A stretch of 64,000 nucleotides of DNA from Amarobacillus sp046328225 (GCA_046328225.1 JAXLWZ010000005.1:115334-179333), one strand, 5' to 3'; shown: positions 52,501 through 62,294, numbered from the stretch's first letter. Numbers and translations: made by a program. Notes: generated by a model from the letters alone, not told the origin.

Positions 52501-52930
52501 TGGGCGGCAGCGCGAGCGTGCAGTGGATATCGGGGCTGAGGTCTTCCTCGGGAGCGCCTTCTTCGGCCGGGAGGTCGGGCGTGCCCGGCACGGGGAGCGC
52601 CGCGGGGGTGGCTTCAGCCGCCGCCACGGGCGGGGCGACGAAGCGGAAGCGTGCGCTCCCGACCTGGATCTCGGCGCCGTCGTGCACGAGCGCCGGGCTG
52701 CCGGGCACAACGCGTTCGCCATCGATATAAGTGCCCGCCTCGGAGCCCAGGTCGTCGATGAGGAGGCGGCCGGATTCGACGAAGACGCGCGCGTGCTGGC
52801 GCGAGATGGAATGGTCATCGAGGACGATGGCGCAGCCGGCGGCGCGGCCGATGGTGAGCTGCGGCAGGTCGATCGGGTACTGACCGGGTGGGCCATCCGC
52901 CACCGCGAGCTCGAGAGTGCCGTACTTCAC
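49586..52930 (-). CDS. FHA - membrane helix - C39-like peptidase - Ig/PKD-like protein, 1114 aa
   Basis: Order of parts: FHA domain (1-100: LTIGRAAGC, SISRQHARVF, LGSEAGTYIDGE), an Ig-like/NEW3 domain (about 135-345), one membrane helix (353-370), a C39-type cysteine peptidase (about 430-600: CGVTSVASVMAL with Cys471, GHYVAATGV with His576, ILINDPYY), a Gly/Thr-rich linker, and two Ig-like domains with paired cysteines to the C-terminus. The peptidase should be outside the membrane and FHA inside. It is coupled to the ATPase gene. C39 enzymes usually cleave double-glycine leaders; here a processing or wall role is possible. GTG start. Confidence 0.87.
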   Translation of the reverse strand: MKYGTLELAVADGPPGQYPIDLPQLTIGRAAGCAIVLDDHSISRQHARVFVESGRLLIDDLGSEAGTYIDGERVVPGSPALVHDGAEIQVGSARFRFVAPPVAAAEATPAALPVPGTPDLPAEEGAPEEDLSPDIHCTLALPPTPIDPGTSPGLAYLTIRNRGRVVDGLDIVVDGLPPEWIRMSSARVLLPPGEQAEVTIVIQPLRRSESRAGDYPFSVVVTSSETGREVVTSGQITVLPFEGTEIALKPVRSRRDFQLLAANHGNAVATYALAGKDDEETFVYEFEAPAINLEPGAEGIVRLRVRPQKRKLFGPPLIQPFRITGVATNDPAARISADGQLHIVRPLQAWKMPAILTMLLFMTFGSLLVYWRWPHTPTGAYYYVRNIVLDVREFVGGGEKTANAANPEARYAGVHMCDKKDATKQPAFSGPAAAPYFSQRDPVWADTIYARSDDKQYPSAYCGTDFDQCGCGVTSVASVMALFQILTMPDGQPLNPKTVNEWFNSQARETSRGWVSTGYVYGDVVWSAVNQLSAEIARAHAGSRTIRFAGVGTGKEDEVRSELKAGRFVILELPGHYVAATGVDGDTILINDPYYPDRKRYLDYKDKVLSSVLFEPSTDLSGVTITVPSDVRVRVSDAQGKVVGTLKTVAPTEAAADAQVGIKGATYRFKHAWRDPTCVESPPPADAGTNQITLPGALGQYKIEVTDPRGEKTSVAIHTYDRLGQVALRSEDGQGQLVIQMSYDPTKQAPEFAVTGAISPGGGGATGSATPSGATPSGSAPAVNNGGGAGIGTGGTPAGATPGTPANGTPVPGGSPTGTAGGGTATVVLPTPTPPRAPNNVTVVCTTTYVQDPKNATVACNAAIDGPVTAQNWTINGVPAPSGQNKNTLSFSFPQDTTVAVVLSACNLSACKSTSSEVTVQFPPPGTPTVTGTPSATPTAVPPTAASDARLFCDVTYDPYDLKRGLISCETTFVGQFTTVVWNAPKASPPSGDTGVKTWTTVYPLAPGAAGTAITVTATICNFTTCVTPDSVTVNVQYLAGAPLSGGCSGISFTSEVVGYAQWFIDGVPKGGPSTLSGGSSFTPSAYGPTAGTHTIDVLYGGRQVFRSGMTVTC

Positions 52931-53039
52931 GCCGAAAACCCCGTGTTACCCGCCGGAACCGCGGGCGAAGCCAGAGGATATCGGCGCGCGGCGGCGGGTT
53001 CCACCATTTGGAAAGGCGCGATCCGCTCGAAAGCCGCGA

Positions 53040-56000
53040 TCAACTGAACGTCACTGCCTGGTCCACCGTGCCCGCCGAGTAGGGCCCGCAGGCGGTGGTC
53101 GAGGCGCGAATCGTACGGTTGCCGGCGCTCGTGAACCGCGTGCCCGGCACGGCGAAGGTGAAGATGTTCGGGCCCGCCTGCGTCGCCGTGCCGATGGCGG
53201 CGGTGCTGCCGTTGACGAGCACCTCGGTGAAGGTGACCGTGCCGCAGTAGCTCCCAAAGCCCCCGGGCGAGAGCGTCGCCGTCAAGGTGAATGGCGTGCT
53301 GTTCGGGATGGGCGGGGCCAGCGAGAACGTGACCGCGACCGTCGTTTGCTGTTGCACCTGGAGCAGCACGCCCGGGCCGGAGACGGCGGCGCTCGCGGCA
53401 AAATTGTCGTTGCCGAGGTACTGGGCGGCGAGGTAATAGTTGCCCGGGAGCAGCGTCTGCCCGGTGCCCGCGCTCAGGCTGAAGAGCCAGCTGCTCGTGC
53501 CCGAGTCGTAGGCGTTGCTGACCGCGACCGGCGTCCAGCCGCCGGTGCCGCTGGGTGACGAATACAGCACCACCGTGCCCGAGTTCGGCGAGTATGCGAT
53601 GACCGGCGACGGCGCCACCATGACCTTGATCAGCGCGGTCCCGGTGGGATTCGCCAGGAGCGGCGACGTGAAGCCCGCCTGGAAGGCGACCGTGGCCGCC
53701 GTCGGCGCGGGCGTGACTGTGACCGTCAGGCCGGTCGCGGTGGACGACGGGAGGTAGGAGCTGTTGCCGGAGTACGCGGCCGAGATGAAGTGCGACCCGC
53801 CGTCGAGCAGCGCGAGCGAGCTGGTGAGCGTGATCTTCGCGGTGAGCGGGCTCGCGCCGCAGCTCGTGAGCGGCGAGGCCCCGCAGGCATAGGCGATGGT
53901 GCCCGTCGCCGCCGCGCCATCGACGTAGAAGGTGACGGCGCCGCCGTTCGCCGTCGGGTCGCCGAAGTTCGCGGGCGTGAGCGTGGCGCAGAGGTCCACG
54001 GTGCCGGCGAGGGGGATGCTCACGTTGCTGCCGGTGCAGTTCGTGCCCGTGTTGATCGCGAGCGTGGTCGCGGCCGCGTTCACCTGCACCCCGATCGGCG
54101 CCGAGGTCGACGTCGCATAGGCGCCGTTGCCCGAGTACACGGCGGTGATGCCGTAGGTGCCGGGCGTCATCGCCGCCGTGCCGTTGGTATCGACCGTGAG
54201 GGCGAAGTGCACCCCGCCGGTGGTCGTGCCGGTCGTGTCGGTGCCGAGCAGGGTACTTCCCTTGTAGAAGTCAACCTTGCCGCCGCCGCCATCGACGGCC
54301 CCGAGCGCCGCCGTGTAGCCCGAGACGTCGGCCTGGAGGCTGAGGTTCGCGCCGTAGCCGATCGGGTTCGGGCTGGCCGTGACCGTGACAGTCGTCGTCT
54401 TCAGCACCGTGAGGTTCGCCGCCGTGGAGGCGCTGAGCTTGTAGCTGCTGTCGCCCACGTAGCGCGCGGTGATGGTCTGGGCGCCGGCGGCGAGCGAGAT
54501 GCTCGGGATGACCGTGCTGGCCGCGTTCCCGGAAAGGGCGGCCGTCCCGAGCAGCGTGCCCTGGTTCGCTTCGGAGACGTAGCCCGCGCGGAACTGCACG
54601 TTACCGGTGATGGCGCCCACGTACGGCATCCCCGCCGCGGGCGCGACCGTGGCCGAAAGCGTCAGCGTGCCGCCTTCGGGAACGGAGGTGGGCGTCATCG
54701 AAACCGTGGTCGCGGTGGTGATGGTGTCGACGGCGAGCGCGGCGTCGGTCGTAGACGTCGCGTCCGCATAGTCGCCGCTGGTGGAAACGAAGGTGGCGCT
54801 CACGGTGTGGTTGCCCGCGTTGACCCCGGATGGCGAGGTATAGACGCAGTAGCGTGCCTCGGCGCCCATGAACCATGGTGCCACCGCCGCCGTGCCGATG
54901 AGGAAGTTGGCATTCGCCGTATCCCGGAATTCGATAGTGCCCTGTAGCGGCCGAGCCCCCGCGATCGTGGTGACGTTCACGGTGCCGGTAAGCAGGACGG
55001 CGTCCCCCAGGACAATCGTCCCCGTCGAGCCCACACACGCATTGGTCGCCTTCGTGGCGGCCACCGTGACGGAGCTGGGTGCCTTCGGCGTGACGGTGAA
55101 GTTCGTGGCGGCCGAGGCGCTGCCGGCGTAGCTCCCGCCGCCGAGGAAGTGCGCGGTGATGGCGTGCGCCGCCGGGTCGGCCGGGAGGGCCTCGGCCACC
55201 TTCGGCGTGCTTGTGCTCGTGAGGTTGAGCCGCACGCTCCCGGTGACCGTCGTCGTGCCCGCGAGGTTCACCGTCGCGATGCCGAGGAGGGTGCCCGGGC
55301 TGACGGCGCTCACGTAGCCGCGACGGAACTCGACCGTGCCGCTCGCCGCCCCGAAGCCGTTCGCGGAGACGGTCGCGAGCAGGTCGACATCGGTGCCGAC
55401 GACGTAGGGCGCCGTGGGGGCCGTGCAGGAGGCCCCGCCGGGCACGCAGACGGCCACCGTCGTGGTCGAAGCCACCTGGTCCACGGTGAGGGTGCGCACC
55501 GGGGAGATGCCGCCGGCGTAGTTCCCGCCGCCGGGCGTGTACCGCGCCGTGAGGCCGTGGGCGCCGCCGGGCAGCGCGACGCTCCCGGGGGTCGAGAAGT
55601 CCAGGTTGAAGGTGTGCCCGGCCGTTTCGCCGGATGGCCAGGGGGTGGCACAGCCGGGCCCCGTCACGCGCGCGACGCAGGCGATGACGGTCGTGCCCTC
55701 GAGCAGCTGGAGCGTGCCGTCGTAGGCGCCGAAGCCACCGGGGGCGAGGGTCACCGCCGCGGCCACGGGGGCCGCCGCCCCGAGGCTCACCGTCGCGGGC
55801 GTGAGCGTGAGGTCCACGGTCGTGGTCTGCGGCTGGAAGTCGATCACCTTCTGGTGCGCGGGCAGCGCCGAAGCGGGCGTCGAGAGGTAGTTGCCGGTCT
55901 CGTTACAGGCGGCGCCGAAGGCATCGGTCGCGGGGCAGTAGCGCGCGGCGATGGTGTGGTTCCCGGTGAGCGGCGTGCCATCCGTCGGGTAGAGCGCAGG

Positions 56001-58382
56001 ATAGGCGCCCGTACGAAGGTCGAGGGTGGCCTGCTGGTTCAGGATCGATGCTGTGGCGATGCGCGGCGCGCCGGGCCGGGTGAGGTCGAAGAACTGGACG
56101 TAGCCGCCGTGCGCCCCGAACGCGCCGGGCACGATGAAGGCGGTGATGGAGACGCAGTCGGGGGCGAGGCACGCGCCCGTGGCCGCGGGCGAAAGCCGTA
56201 CCGCCGAGCTCGAACTCGTGAGCGTGAGCTCCGTCGGGGCCGGGTCGATCGCGATCGTGGCGTCCGTAGTCGACGCGCTGTTCGCGTGGTCACCGCTCGC
56301 CGAGGTGAACGCCGCCCGGATCGTGTGCGCGCCGGTGGCCAGGTTCGCGGTCGTGGCCGTGACGCAGAGGTTGACGGCACCGCCAAGCCAGCTCGGCGCG
56401 GGGGTCGCCGTCCCCAGGGAGAGGTTCGCGTTCGATGTGTCGAAAAACTCGACCGTGCCGGCGATGGCGGCGCCACCCGGGACGATGGCCGTGTTCACGG
56501 TCGCGGTCAGCAGGACTTTCTCGCCCAGCGAGGGGTTCCCGGCGATCCCGGCACAGTTGTTGTTCGCCCGCGAGGCCGTGACGGTGGTGCTCGTGGCGCG
56601 AGGATCGACCTTGAGGTTGCTGGGAGCGGAGCTGCTCGCGGCGTAGTTGCCGGCGCCGAGGAAGTGCGCGGTCAGCTGATGCGTGGTCCCCGCGCCTGGC
56701 AGCGCCGCGGCCGAGAAGGGCGTGCTCGCGCCGTCGAGGGCGAGTGTGGCCATGCCGGTCACGGGGTTCGCGCCCGCGAGGCTGACGTTCGCCTGCCCGA
56801 TGGCTACGCCGTTGCGCCGGAATTCGACCACACCCGCCTGCCCGCCGAAGCCCGCGGCATCGACCGTCGCGACGAGGTTGATGGCGCAGCCGACGACGAA
56901 CGGCGCCGGGGCCGTGTCGCAGGGTGCGGCCTGCAGCAGCGGCGCCGTGATCTGCAGCGTCGTCGTGCTCTGGGCCGCGGTGATCGTCAGCGCCTGGTCC
57001 GTCGAGCGCGTACCGAGATAGTTCGAGGCCGTAGCCGGCACGTACACCGCGGCGAGCGCGTGCGCCCCCGCGCCGAAGGGCGCCTGGCCCTGCCCGAAGC
57101 TCACCGTGAAGGTGTGCGAACTGCCGCCCGTCCAGGTATCGACGCGCAGCCAGCCCTTGCCCAGGTCGCAGGTCAGGAGAACGCGTTCGGCGCAGTAAAG
57201 CGGGGTCGCGCCGTCGTAGAGCTCGATCGTGCCGGGGTAGTTGCCGTAGCCGCCGGGGTCGAGCGTGACCGTGACCGTGACCGGCGTGGCGATGCCGAGC
57301 TGGCGTGTGCCGGGCGAAATCGCGACCGTGGCGTTCGTCGGCTGGCCGGTGAAGGTGACGGGCGTGGCCGCACTCGTGCCGATCTTGTAGTCGCCCTGTT
57401 CGATGCAGGTGTTCGCGGTCACGGCGGGGCAGTACTTCGCCGTCAGGCTGCGCGCACCCGTGATCGTCGCGCCGGCCGTGTAGAAGCCGAAGCGCGCGGG
57501 ATAGACGTCGAGGTTCGCGCTCCCCTGCGCCCCGAGGACCACCGTCCCCACGAGGTCGGTGCCATCCAGGAACTGGACGTAGCCCGTGGCGACGCCGAGC
57601 GCGAGCCCGCTGACGTCGGCGGGGGAGACCTGCGCGGAGAGCCGCACGCACTCGGTCGGCAGGCACGCCCCGGAGGTGACCGCGCTCAGCGCCAACGACG
57701 GCGTCGAGGAGAGCAAACCGACGGTGACCTCGGCGGGCACGACCACGACCTCGAAGCAGCCCGCGGGCAGGGGATCGGGCGCGGCGCCGCACTGGGGGGC
57801 GACGCCGGGACCGGCGGGCGGCGCGTACGTGCCACGCGTCGTCGTGGGATTGAAGTAGGACACGCCGCCGGACCCGGGATCGGTGTAGACGGCGCGAATG
57901 CGGTGCGTGCCCACGCGCGATCCGTTGACGAGGATGCCGAGCGTGTTCGTGTTCAGCTGCGTCGATGCCGCGTCGCCATGGACGACCGCGAACCCCACGT
58001 GCTCTTCCGTTGTCGAGCCGGGGACGGATTCCCAGAAGTCGATGCGGCCGACGTTGACCTGGCCGCTGGCGGGCGAGCGGGCGGTGACGCCGCTGGCGAG
58101 CTGGAAGCCCTTGCCGTTCGTGACCGACGTGGTGCAGGCGGCCGCGCCCGTGCAGAAGGCGAGGTTGACCTCGCCGCGGACGATGACGCGGGCGACGCTT
58201 GTCTCGGGGCCTCCGGTCGGCGGGTTGCCGCAGGCAGTCTGGAGCGAACTCGTGGCGCGGATGTAGTACAGGCCGGGCGTGTTGTCGGCGGTGAACGTCG
58301 TCGCCGGGAGCGCGACCTCCGTGGCGCCCGTGGGCACGGCCACCGCGACGCACTTCGCCGCCGACGCGGGCCGGTTCGGCAC
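53040..58382 (-). CDS. Giant Ig-like repeat protein, at least 1780 aa (probably continues upstream across frameshifts)
   Basis: The product is a string of about 14 bacterial Ig-like (Big_3-type) domains. Each ends in an A-x-Y/F-x-G/P...Y pattern such as ARYVGDSSYKLS or AVYSGNGAYATS, with G-x-V-x-F motifs inside. Residues 216-1219 are a duplicated four-domain block. No membrane helix is seen in this part. Such strings act as stalks or adhesins outside the cell. The first codon given is not a natural start: adding one C in the run near 58475 joins it to LTGP-VSVT upstream. It lies 109 bases before the next FHA-C39 gene. Confidence 0.8.
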   Translation of the reverse strand: MPNRPASAAKCVAVAVPTGATEVALPATTFTADNTPGLYYIRATSSLQTACGNPPTGGPETSVARVIVRGEVNLAFCTGAAACTTSVTNGKGFQLASGVTARSPASGQVNVGRIDFWESVPGSTTEEHVGFAVVHGDAASTQLNTNTLGILVNGSRVGTHRIRAVYTDPGSGGVSYFNPTTTRGTYAPPAGPGVAPQCGAAPDPLPAGCFEVVVVPAEVTVGLLSSTPSLALSAVTSGACLPTECVRLSAQVSPADVSGLALGVATGYVQFLDGTDLVGTVVLGAQGSANLDVYPARFGFYTAGATITGARSLTAKYCPAVTANTCIEQGDYKIGTSAATPVTFTGQPTNATVAISPGTRQLGIATPVTVTVTLDPGGYGNYPGTIELYDGATPLYCAERVLLTCDLGKGWLRVDTWTGGSSHTFTVSFGQGQAPFGAGAHALAAVYVPATASNYLGTRSTDQALTITAAQSTTTLQITAPLLQAAPCDTAPAPFVVGCAINLVATVDAAGFGGQAGVVEFRRNGVAIGQANVSLAGANPVTGMATLALDGASTPFSAAALPGAGTTHQLTAHFLGAGNYAASSSAPSNLKVDPRATSTTVTASRANNNCAGIAGNPSLGEKVLLTATVNTAIVPGGAAIAGTVEFFDTSNANLSLGTATPAPSWLGGAVNLCVTATTANLATGAHTIRAAFTSASGDHANSASTTDATIAIDPAPTELTLTSSSSAVRLSPAATGACLAPDCVSITAFIVPGAFGAHGGYVQFFDLTRPGAPRIATASILNQQATLDLRTGAYPALYPTDGTPLTGNHTIAARYCPATDAFGAACNETGNYLSTPASALPAHQKVIDFQPQTTTVDLTLTPATVSLGAAAPVAAAVTLAPGGFGAYDGTLQLLEGTTVIACVARVTGPGCATPWPSGETAGHTFNLDFSTPGSVALPGGAHGLTARYTPGGGNYAGGISPVRTLTVDQVASTTTVAVCVPGGASCTAPTAPYVVGTDVDLLATVSANGFGAASGTVEFRRGYVSAVSPGTLLGIATVNLAGTTTVTGSVRLNLTSTSTPKVAEALPADPAAHAITAHFLGGGSYAGSASAATNFTVTPKAPSSVTVAATKATNACVGSTGTIVLGDAVLLTGTVNVTTIAGARPLQGTIEFRDTANANFLIGTAAVAPWFMGAEARYCVYTSPSGVNAGNHTVSATFVSTSGDYADATSTTDAALAVDTITTATTVSMTPTSVPEGGTLTLSATVAPAAGMPYVGAITGNVQFRAGYVSEANQGTLLGTAALSGNAASTVIPSISLAAGAQTITARYVGDSSYKLSASTAANLTVLKTTTVTVTASPNPIGYGANLSLQADVSGYTAALGAVDGGGGKVDFYKGSTLLGTDTTGTTTGGVHFALTVDTNGTAAMTPGTYGITAVYSGNGAYATSTSAPIGVQVNAAATTLAINTGTNCTGSNVSIPLAGTVDLCATLTPANFGDPTANGGAVTFYVDGAAATGTIAYACGASPLTSCGASPLTAKITLTSSLALLDGGSHFISAAYSGNSSYLPSSTATGLTVTVTPAPTAATVAFQAGFTSPLLANPTGTALIKVMVAPSPVIAYSPNSGTVVLYSSPSGTGGWTPVAVSNAYDSGTSSWLFSLSAGTGQTLLPGNYYLAAQYLGNDNFAASAAVSGPGVLLQVQQQTTVAVTFSLAPPIPNSTPFTLTATLSPGGFGSYCGTVTFTEVLVNGSTAAIGTATQAGPNIFTFAVPGTRFTSAGNRTIRASTTACGPYSAGTVDQAVTFS
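54726..57737 (-). repeat. Two-copy 498-residue block of four Ig-like domains
   Basis: Residues about 216-713 and 714-1219 of the Ig-like protein align domain for domain: CLPTEC/CLAPDC, ARYCP..., TLDPGGYGNYPGT/TLAPGGFGAYDGT, AHFLGAGNY/AHFLGGGSY and FTSASGDHANS/FVSTSGDYADA. The period is about 498 residues (1494 bases). Divergence is high, so the duplication is old. Confidence 0.8.
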
Positions 58383-61300
58383 CGCGGCGATATTCGCGCC
58401 GATGCCAAGGTAGATCTGGCGCGTGCAGTTCGGGCAGAAGTCGATGCCGCCCGTCGCCGCCGTGACCGAGACGGGCCGGTGAGGGTGATGGCTTCGCCCG
58501 GCGCGACCGTGATGCTGCCCGGCTGCGGTGCCGTCGGCGCGGACGCCTTCGTGAGCGTGACGTTCGAAAGCTGCGTGCCCGCGCCGATGCGGATCGCGAA
58601 CTCGCGGTTGGTATCGATGACGCCGTCGCCGGCCGTTGTCGGGCGAGTCAGCAGACGTCGTCGGCAGGGCAGCAGCTCCAGCAACACGGGCACTCTACGG
58701 CCAGGCTCCAAGGATATTTCTTGCCGCCTTCGAAGCGCGCGGATCGTGGATGACGGAGCGCGCGTATCGGGCGGGCGGGGAACATCGAGCGGGAAGTTGC
58801 CCGTCGCGACGGTGATGCTGCCGATGGCAGAGGTGGCGAACTCGGTGATGGGCACGTCGAGCGCGATCTGGTCGAGTCCTTGATGCTGCCGTCCGAACGC
58901 GTGGCTGGCCGCTCTCGAAGAAACGGACATGGCAGGGCTTCGCCGCCACCCCGATGACCGCGAACAGCGTGATGCTCCGGTTCATCGAGACCGAGTTCGG
59001 CAGGACCGTGACGGTGACGTTGGCGACGAGGCGGGCATGCGGAAGGGCGGCGAGACCTCGCACGTGGAGGTCGTGCAGGCCATCGCACGAAGTCGATGTT
59101 CTGCGACTTCGCGTCGTCGGCGGCGATGGCATCGGTGAGCTTGAAGGTGAGGTGGTTGTCTACATCTCGGTGACGGGAACGACGCGGTCAGCACTTACTG
59201 GAGATGTTCCGCATCCTGCGCTTCGATCACCAGTTCGGCCAGGCAGGCGTCCACCGTCGGTGATGTACGTCGACTCCTGGTCGAACTGCGCGAGCACCCG
59301 ACCGTCACACCCACGGCCAGCGGCAGGGGCTGATCGCCGTGGGCGTGGCGGCGGCGATGGCCGTAGCCGCGGCCTGCTGCATGAAGCGAATGGCACGGCT
59401 CATCCTTACACGGACTTGCGCCGTCCGGTTGCACGCGCTCCGCGCGATGGCGGCGCTGGTGTCACAGGTATAGGTCATGGCGAAAGGCGCCGTCTGGCCG
59501 TGAACCAGGTTCTGCACGTTGCGTTCCCGTTCACCGTCCAGCAGGTGGTCGTGTAGTCGCCGTCGCGTGCGGAGCAGATAGGCGTCGCGGAAAGCGGCGC
59601 GTCGGTAGGCGTCGTCGTGCAGGCAAAGTCCGAGCGCTTGCGGCTCCACGGGCTCCGCGATGGTGGCGCCGGGGGCGGTGGTCGAGGGCGTGGCGGTGCT
59701 GCCGCCAGCGGACAGCCGGATGATTGGCTCACCCGCGCCGGCAATGCCGGGCTTGAGCAGCACGTCCCGAGCAGGAACGACCCGAACCCGCTGATGGACG
59801 TTGTCTTCCTCGTTCGCCGCGCCCGGGCTCAGGCGGATGGTGTCGCCGAGCGCGAAGCCAGGGTTGTTCGCGATCTCGATGCGGGTGGCGCCGGCCGGGG
59901 CGGAGACGGTCATGTTCGTCTCGCCGGGCCAGGCGCGCGGGGACGGGTGTGCTCGTCGCGCTGGGGCTCGGCGATGCCGCGGCTGAGGGCGACGCGTCCG
60001 CGCTGCCCGCGGCCGTGGGCTTCTGGCCCTCGACCACCTTCACCTCGGCCGGCTTCTCGGGGTCGAAGTTCAGGTTCGCGACGACCGCGCCGGCGTTTTC
60101 GAGCACCGCACGGACGGTGGGCTGGCCGTTCTTGTCGTAGGTGTGAATGGCGACGTTCGTGGCACCGCCGGCCGTGTCGAGCACCTCGATCTTGTAGTCC
60201 TCGCGGCGCCCGGGGAGGACGATCTGGTTCGTGCCTTCTTCGGAAGTGGGGGCCTTCTGGATGCAGGTGGGGTCGCGCCAGGCCTTGCGCGTGGAGTAGC
60301 TCGCGCCGGATCCGTTCTTCGCGGCCTTCGCCGCATCGCGCAACATGCCCGTGTTCAACGTGCCGACTTCAATGGCCTTTCGCCCGCTCGGTGACGCGCA
60401 CGGACGTCGGCAGAGACGGTGATGACGACCGCGCTGAGGTCCCTCGCTCGGTTCGAAGGACGAGCTGCGGACCTTGCCCTTGTAGGCGTCGAGCGTCGTG
60501 CGGTCGCGGTAGAAGGGGTCGTTGATCTGGATCTTGTCGCCCACCAGGCCGGTGGCGGCGATCAATGCCCAGCACTTCGAGGACGACCGGGCGGCCAAGC
60601 TGCGGCTGCTGGCGAACCTCTCCTCGGAGCCGGTGTCAGTGCGGAGAGCGAACCGTGCGCGTGCCGGGCTTCTTCGCGGCGAGCTCACCGGGCTGGTTCG
60701 CCGCCGTCAAGATCACATCGCCGTAGATGTACCTGGCTCACCCGGCCGCCCGGTTCGTTCTGCGCGCGTTCTTGTTGAACCAGGCGTTGAGGCTTTGCGG
60801 ACTCAAGGGTTCGCCATCAGGCTTTCGACCACCCCGTAGATCGCGAGCATCGTCGCGACCGAGGTCATCGCACAGCCGCACTGGGCGATGGTCGAGCCGC
60901 ACCAGTCAGGGCCGAACTCGGGGTCTTTCGCCTTCGCGTATTCGACATCGCCCCAGCGCAGGTCGTTCTGGGCGTAGAAGGGAGCGCCGGGGGCTGGCGG
61001 CGGTGGCGCCCTGCGCGGCCGGCCGGCCCAAGGGAGCAGCTCCTCGGCGGCTTTCTGCTGCTGTTCGGCCTTGCCGTCGTCGTCGCAGAGGTGGACGCCC
61101 TTGAACGCTTCCTCGGGAGGCCGTCTTGCACGCCCGCCGCCGAAAGGGCATCGGGGACGACGACGACGAGCGTCACGATGGCGATGGCGATGCAGAACAT
61201 GAGCGCGAACATCGCGCCGCGCTTCGCCGGCTGCAGAGGCGGATGGATGACGAGCTGGCCATCGCGCCGCCGTGCCGTGCCATCGGCGACGGAGGTGGCG

Positions 61301-62241
61301 TTGATGCGGAACGGGCGGACAGTCTCGGCAGCGCCGAAGTACGGCTTCTTGCGGGGCGCCACGCGGAAGGCAACGGCCCCTTCGCCGCCGGGCGGGAGGT
61401 CGATCGCGGGCTGCTGGAAGTCGTAACGGAGCGCTTCTTCGTCGTCCTGGCCCTCGAGCCGGAAGACTTCGCGACTGTTGCCCCGGTTGGTGGCGATGAC
61501 GCGGAAATCCCGCTTCGCGCGCACCGGGGCCATGCTCCAGGCGACGTCGCGGAAGGGCGTGACCTCGACCTTCCCCGGGACGACGACCTCGCGGCCGCCC
61601 TGCCCGGAGGCGACGGTGACCGTGAAGTCGTAGACACCCGCCTCGGAGAATTCGTGGCGGGGCGGGCTGATGGTGATCTGGACTTCCGCCGAATTCCCCG
61701 GCAGCAGCGAGACGGTGGGCCGGCTCAGCGTCAGCCACTCGGGTGGCAGGCCATCCACGGTGATCGCGAAGTCATCGACGATGCGTCCCCGGTTCGTGAG
61801 CGAAAGCACGGCCACGCGCGCCACGCCGCCGGGTTCGAGCGGCTCGACCGGCGAGAGGAGCGACGCGCGAATGGCGGTGTCGAAGCTGTCGGCGGGCGAG
61901 GCATCGGCCGGCGCCGCGGCGGCGAACGCCACGTCCTCGGACTCGGGGGCTTCGTACCACGCCGCGGTGTCGCCGAAGCGGAGCTCCTGGCCCGGCCCCG
62001 CGAGCGCGGGCACGCCGGGCTCGATGCGGTAGCCATCGATGAAGGTGCCGGAAGCCGAGCCGAGGTCCTCGATGAAGAAGCGGCCGGAATCGAACGAGAG
62101 ACGCGCGTGCCGGCGCGCGATGCTGGGGTCGTCGATGCGGAGGTCGCTGCTCTGGGCGCGGCCCACGACAAGCGACGGGAGGTCGAGGGGGAACTCGAGG
62201 ACCTCGCCCGAAGTGGTGACCTTGAGCAGACCGTATTTCAC
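58383..62241 (-). pseudogene. FHA - membrane helix - C39-like peptidase protein, multiply frameshifted as given
   Basis: From the GTG at 62241 an intact frame gives FHA (VVGRAQSSDLRIDDPSIARRHARL, LGSASGTFIDG), an Ig-like/NEW3 domain and a membrane helix (about 345-365). Frame is then lost near 61118, 60826, 60760, 60735 and in several places to 58400. Restoring frame recovers VHLCDDDGK, QCGCAMTSVATMLA (catalytic Cys), AATGLVGDKIQINDPFY and AWRDPTC, parallel to the protein at 49586-52930. Codons for the catalytic GHY run are damaged in the given sequence. No stop-plus-start punctuates the region before the Ig repeats, so it is likely the front half of one gene of about 9.2 kb. Confidence 0.75.
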
Positions 62242-62294
62242 GGGACAGGGGACCCCATGGCAGGACTCGGCAGGCGCCGGCCCACATGCAGGAT

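Noticed and set aside
49649..53047. Plus-strand open frame of about 1132 codons opposite the FHA-C39 gene
   Set aside because: Composition is Arg/Gly/Ala-rich with no domains, while the minus strand carries clear FHA and C39 motifs.
55149..58883. Plus-strand open frame of about 1244 codons opposite the Ig repeats
   Set aside because: It is a shadow of the Ig-repeat coding strand; no ribosome site or recognisable domain.
30533..62241. Prophage or type VI secretion reading of the tail genes
   Set aside because: No head, portal, terminase, lysis or integrase genes and no TssJLM membrane complex. DUF4157, DUF4255 and the Afp15-type ATPase are eCIS marks.
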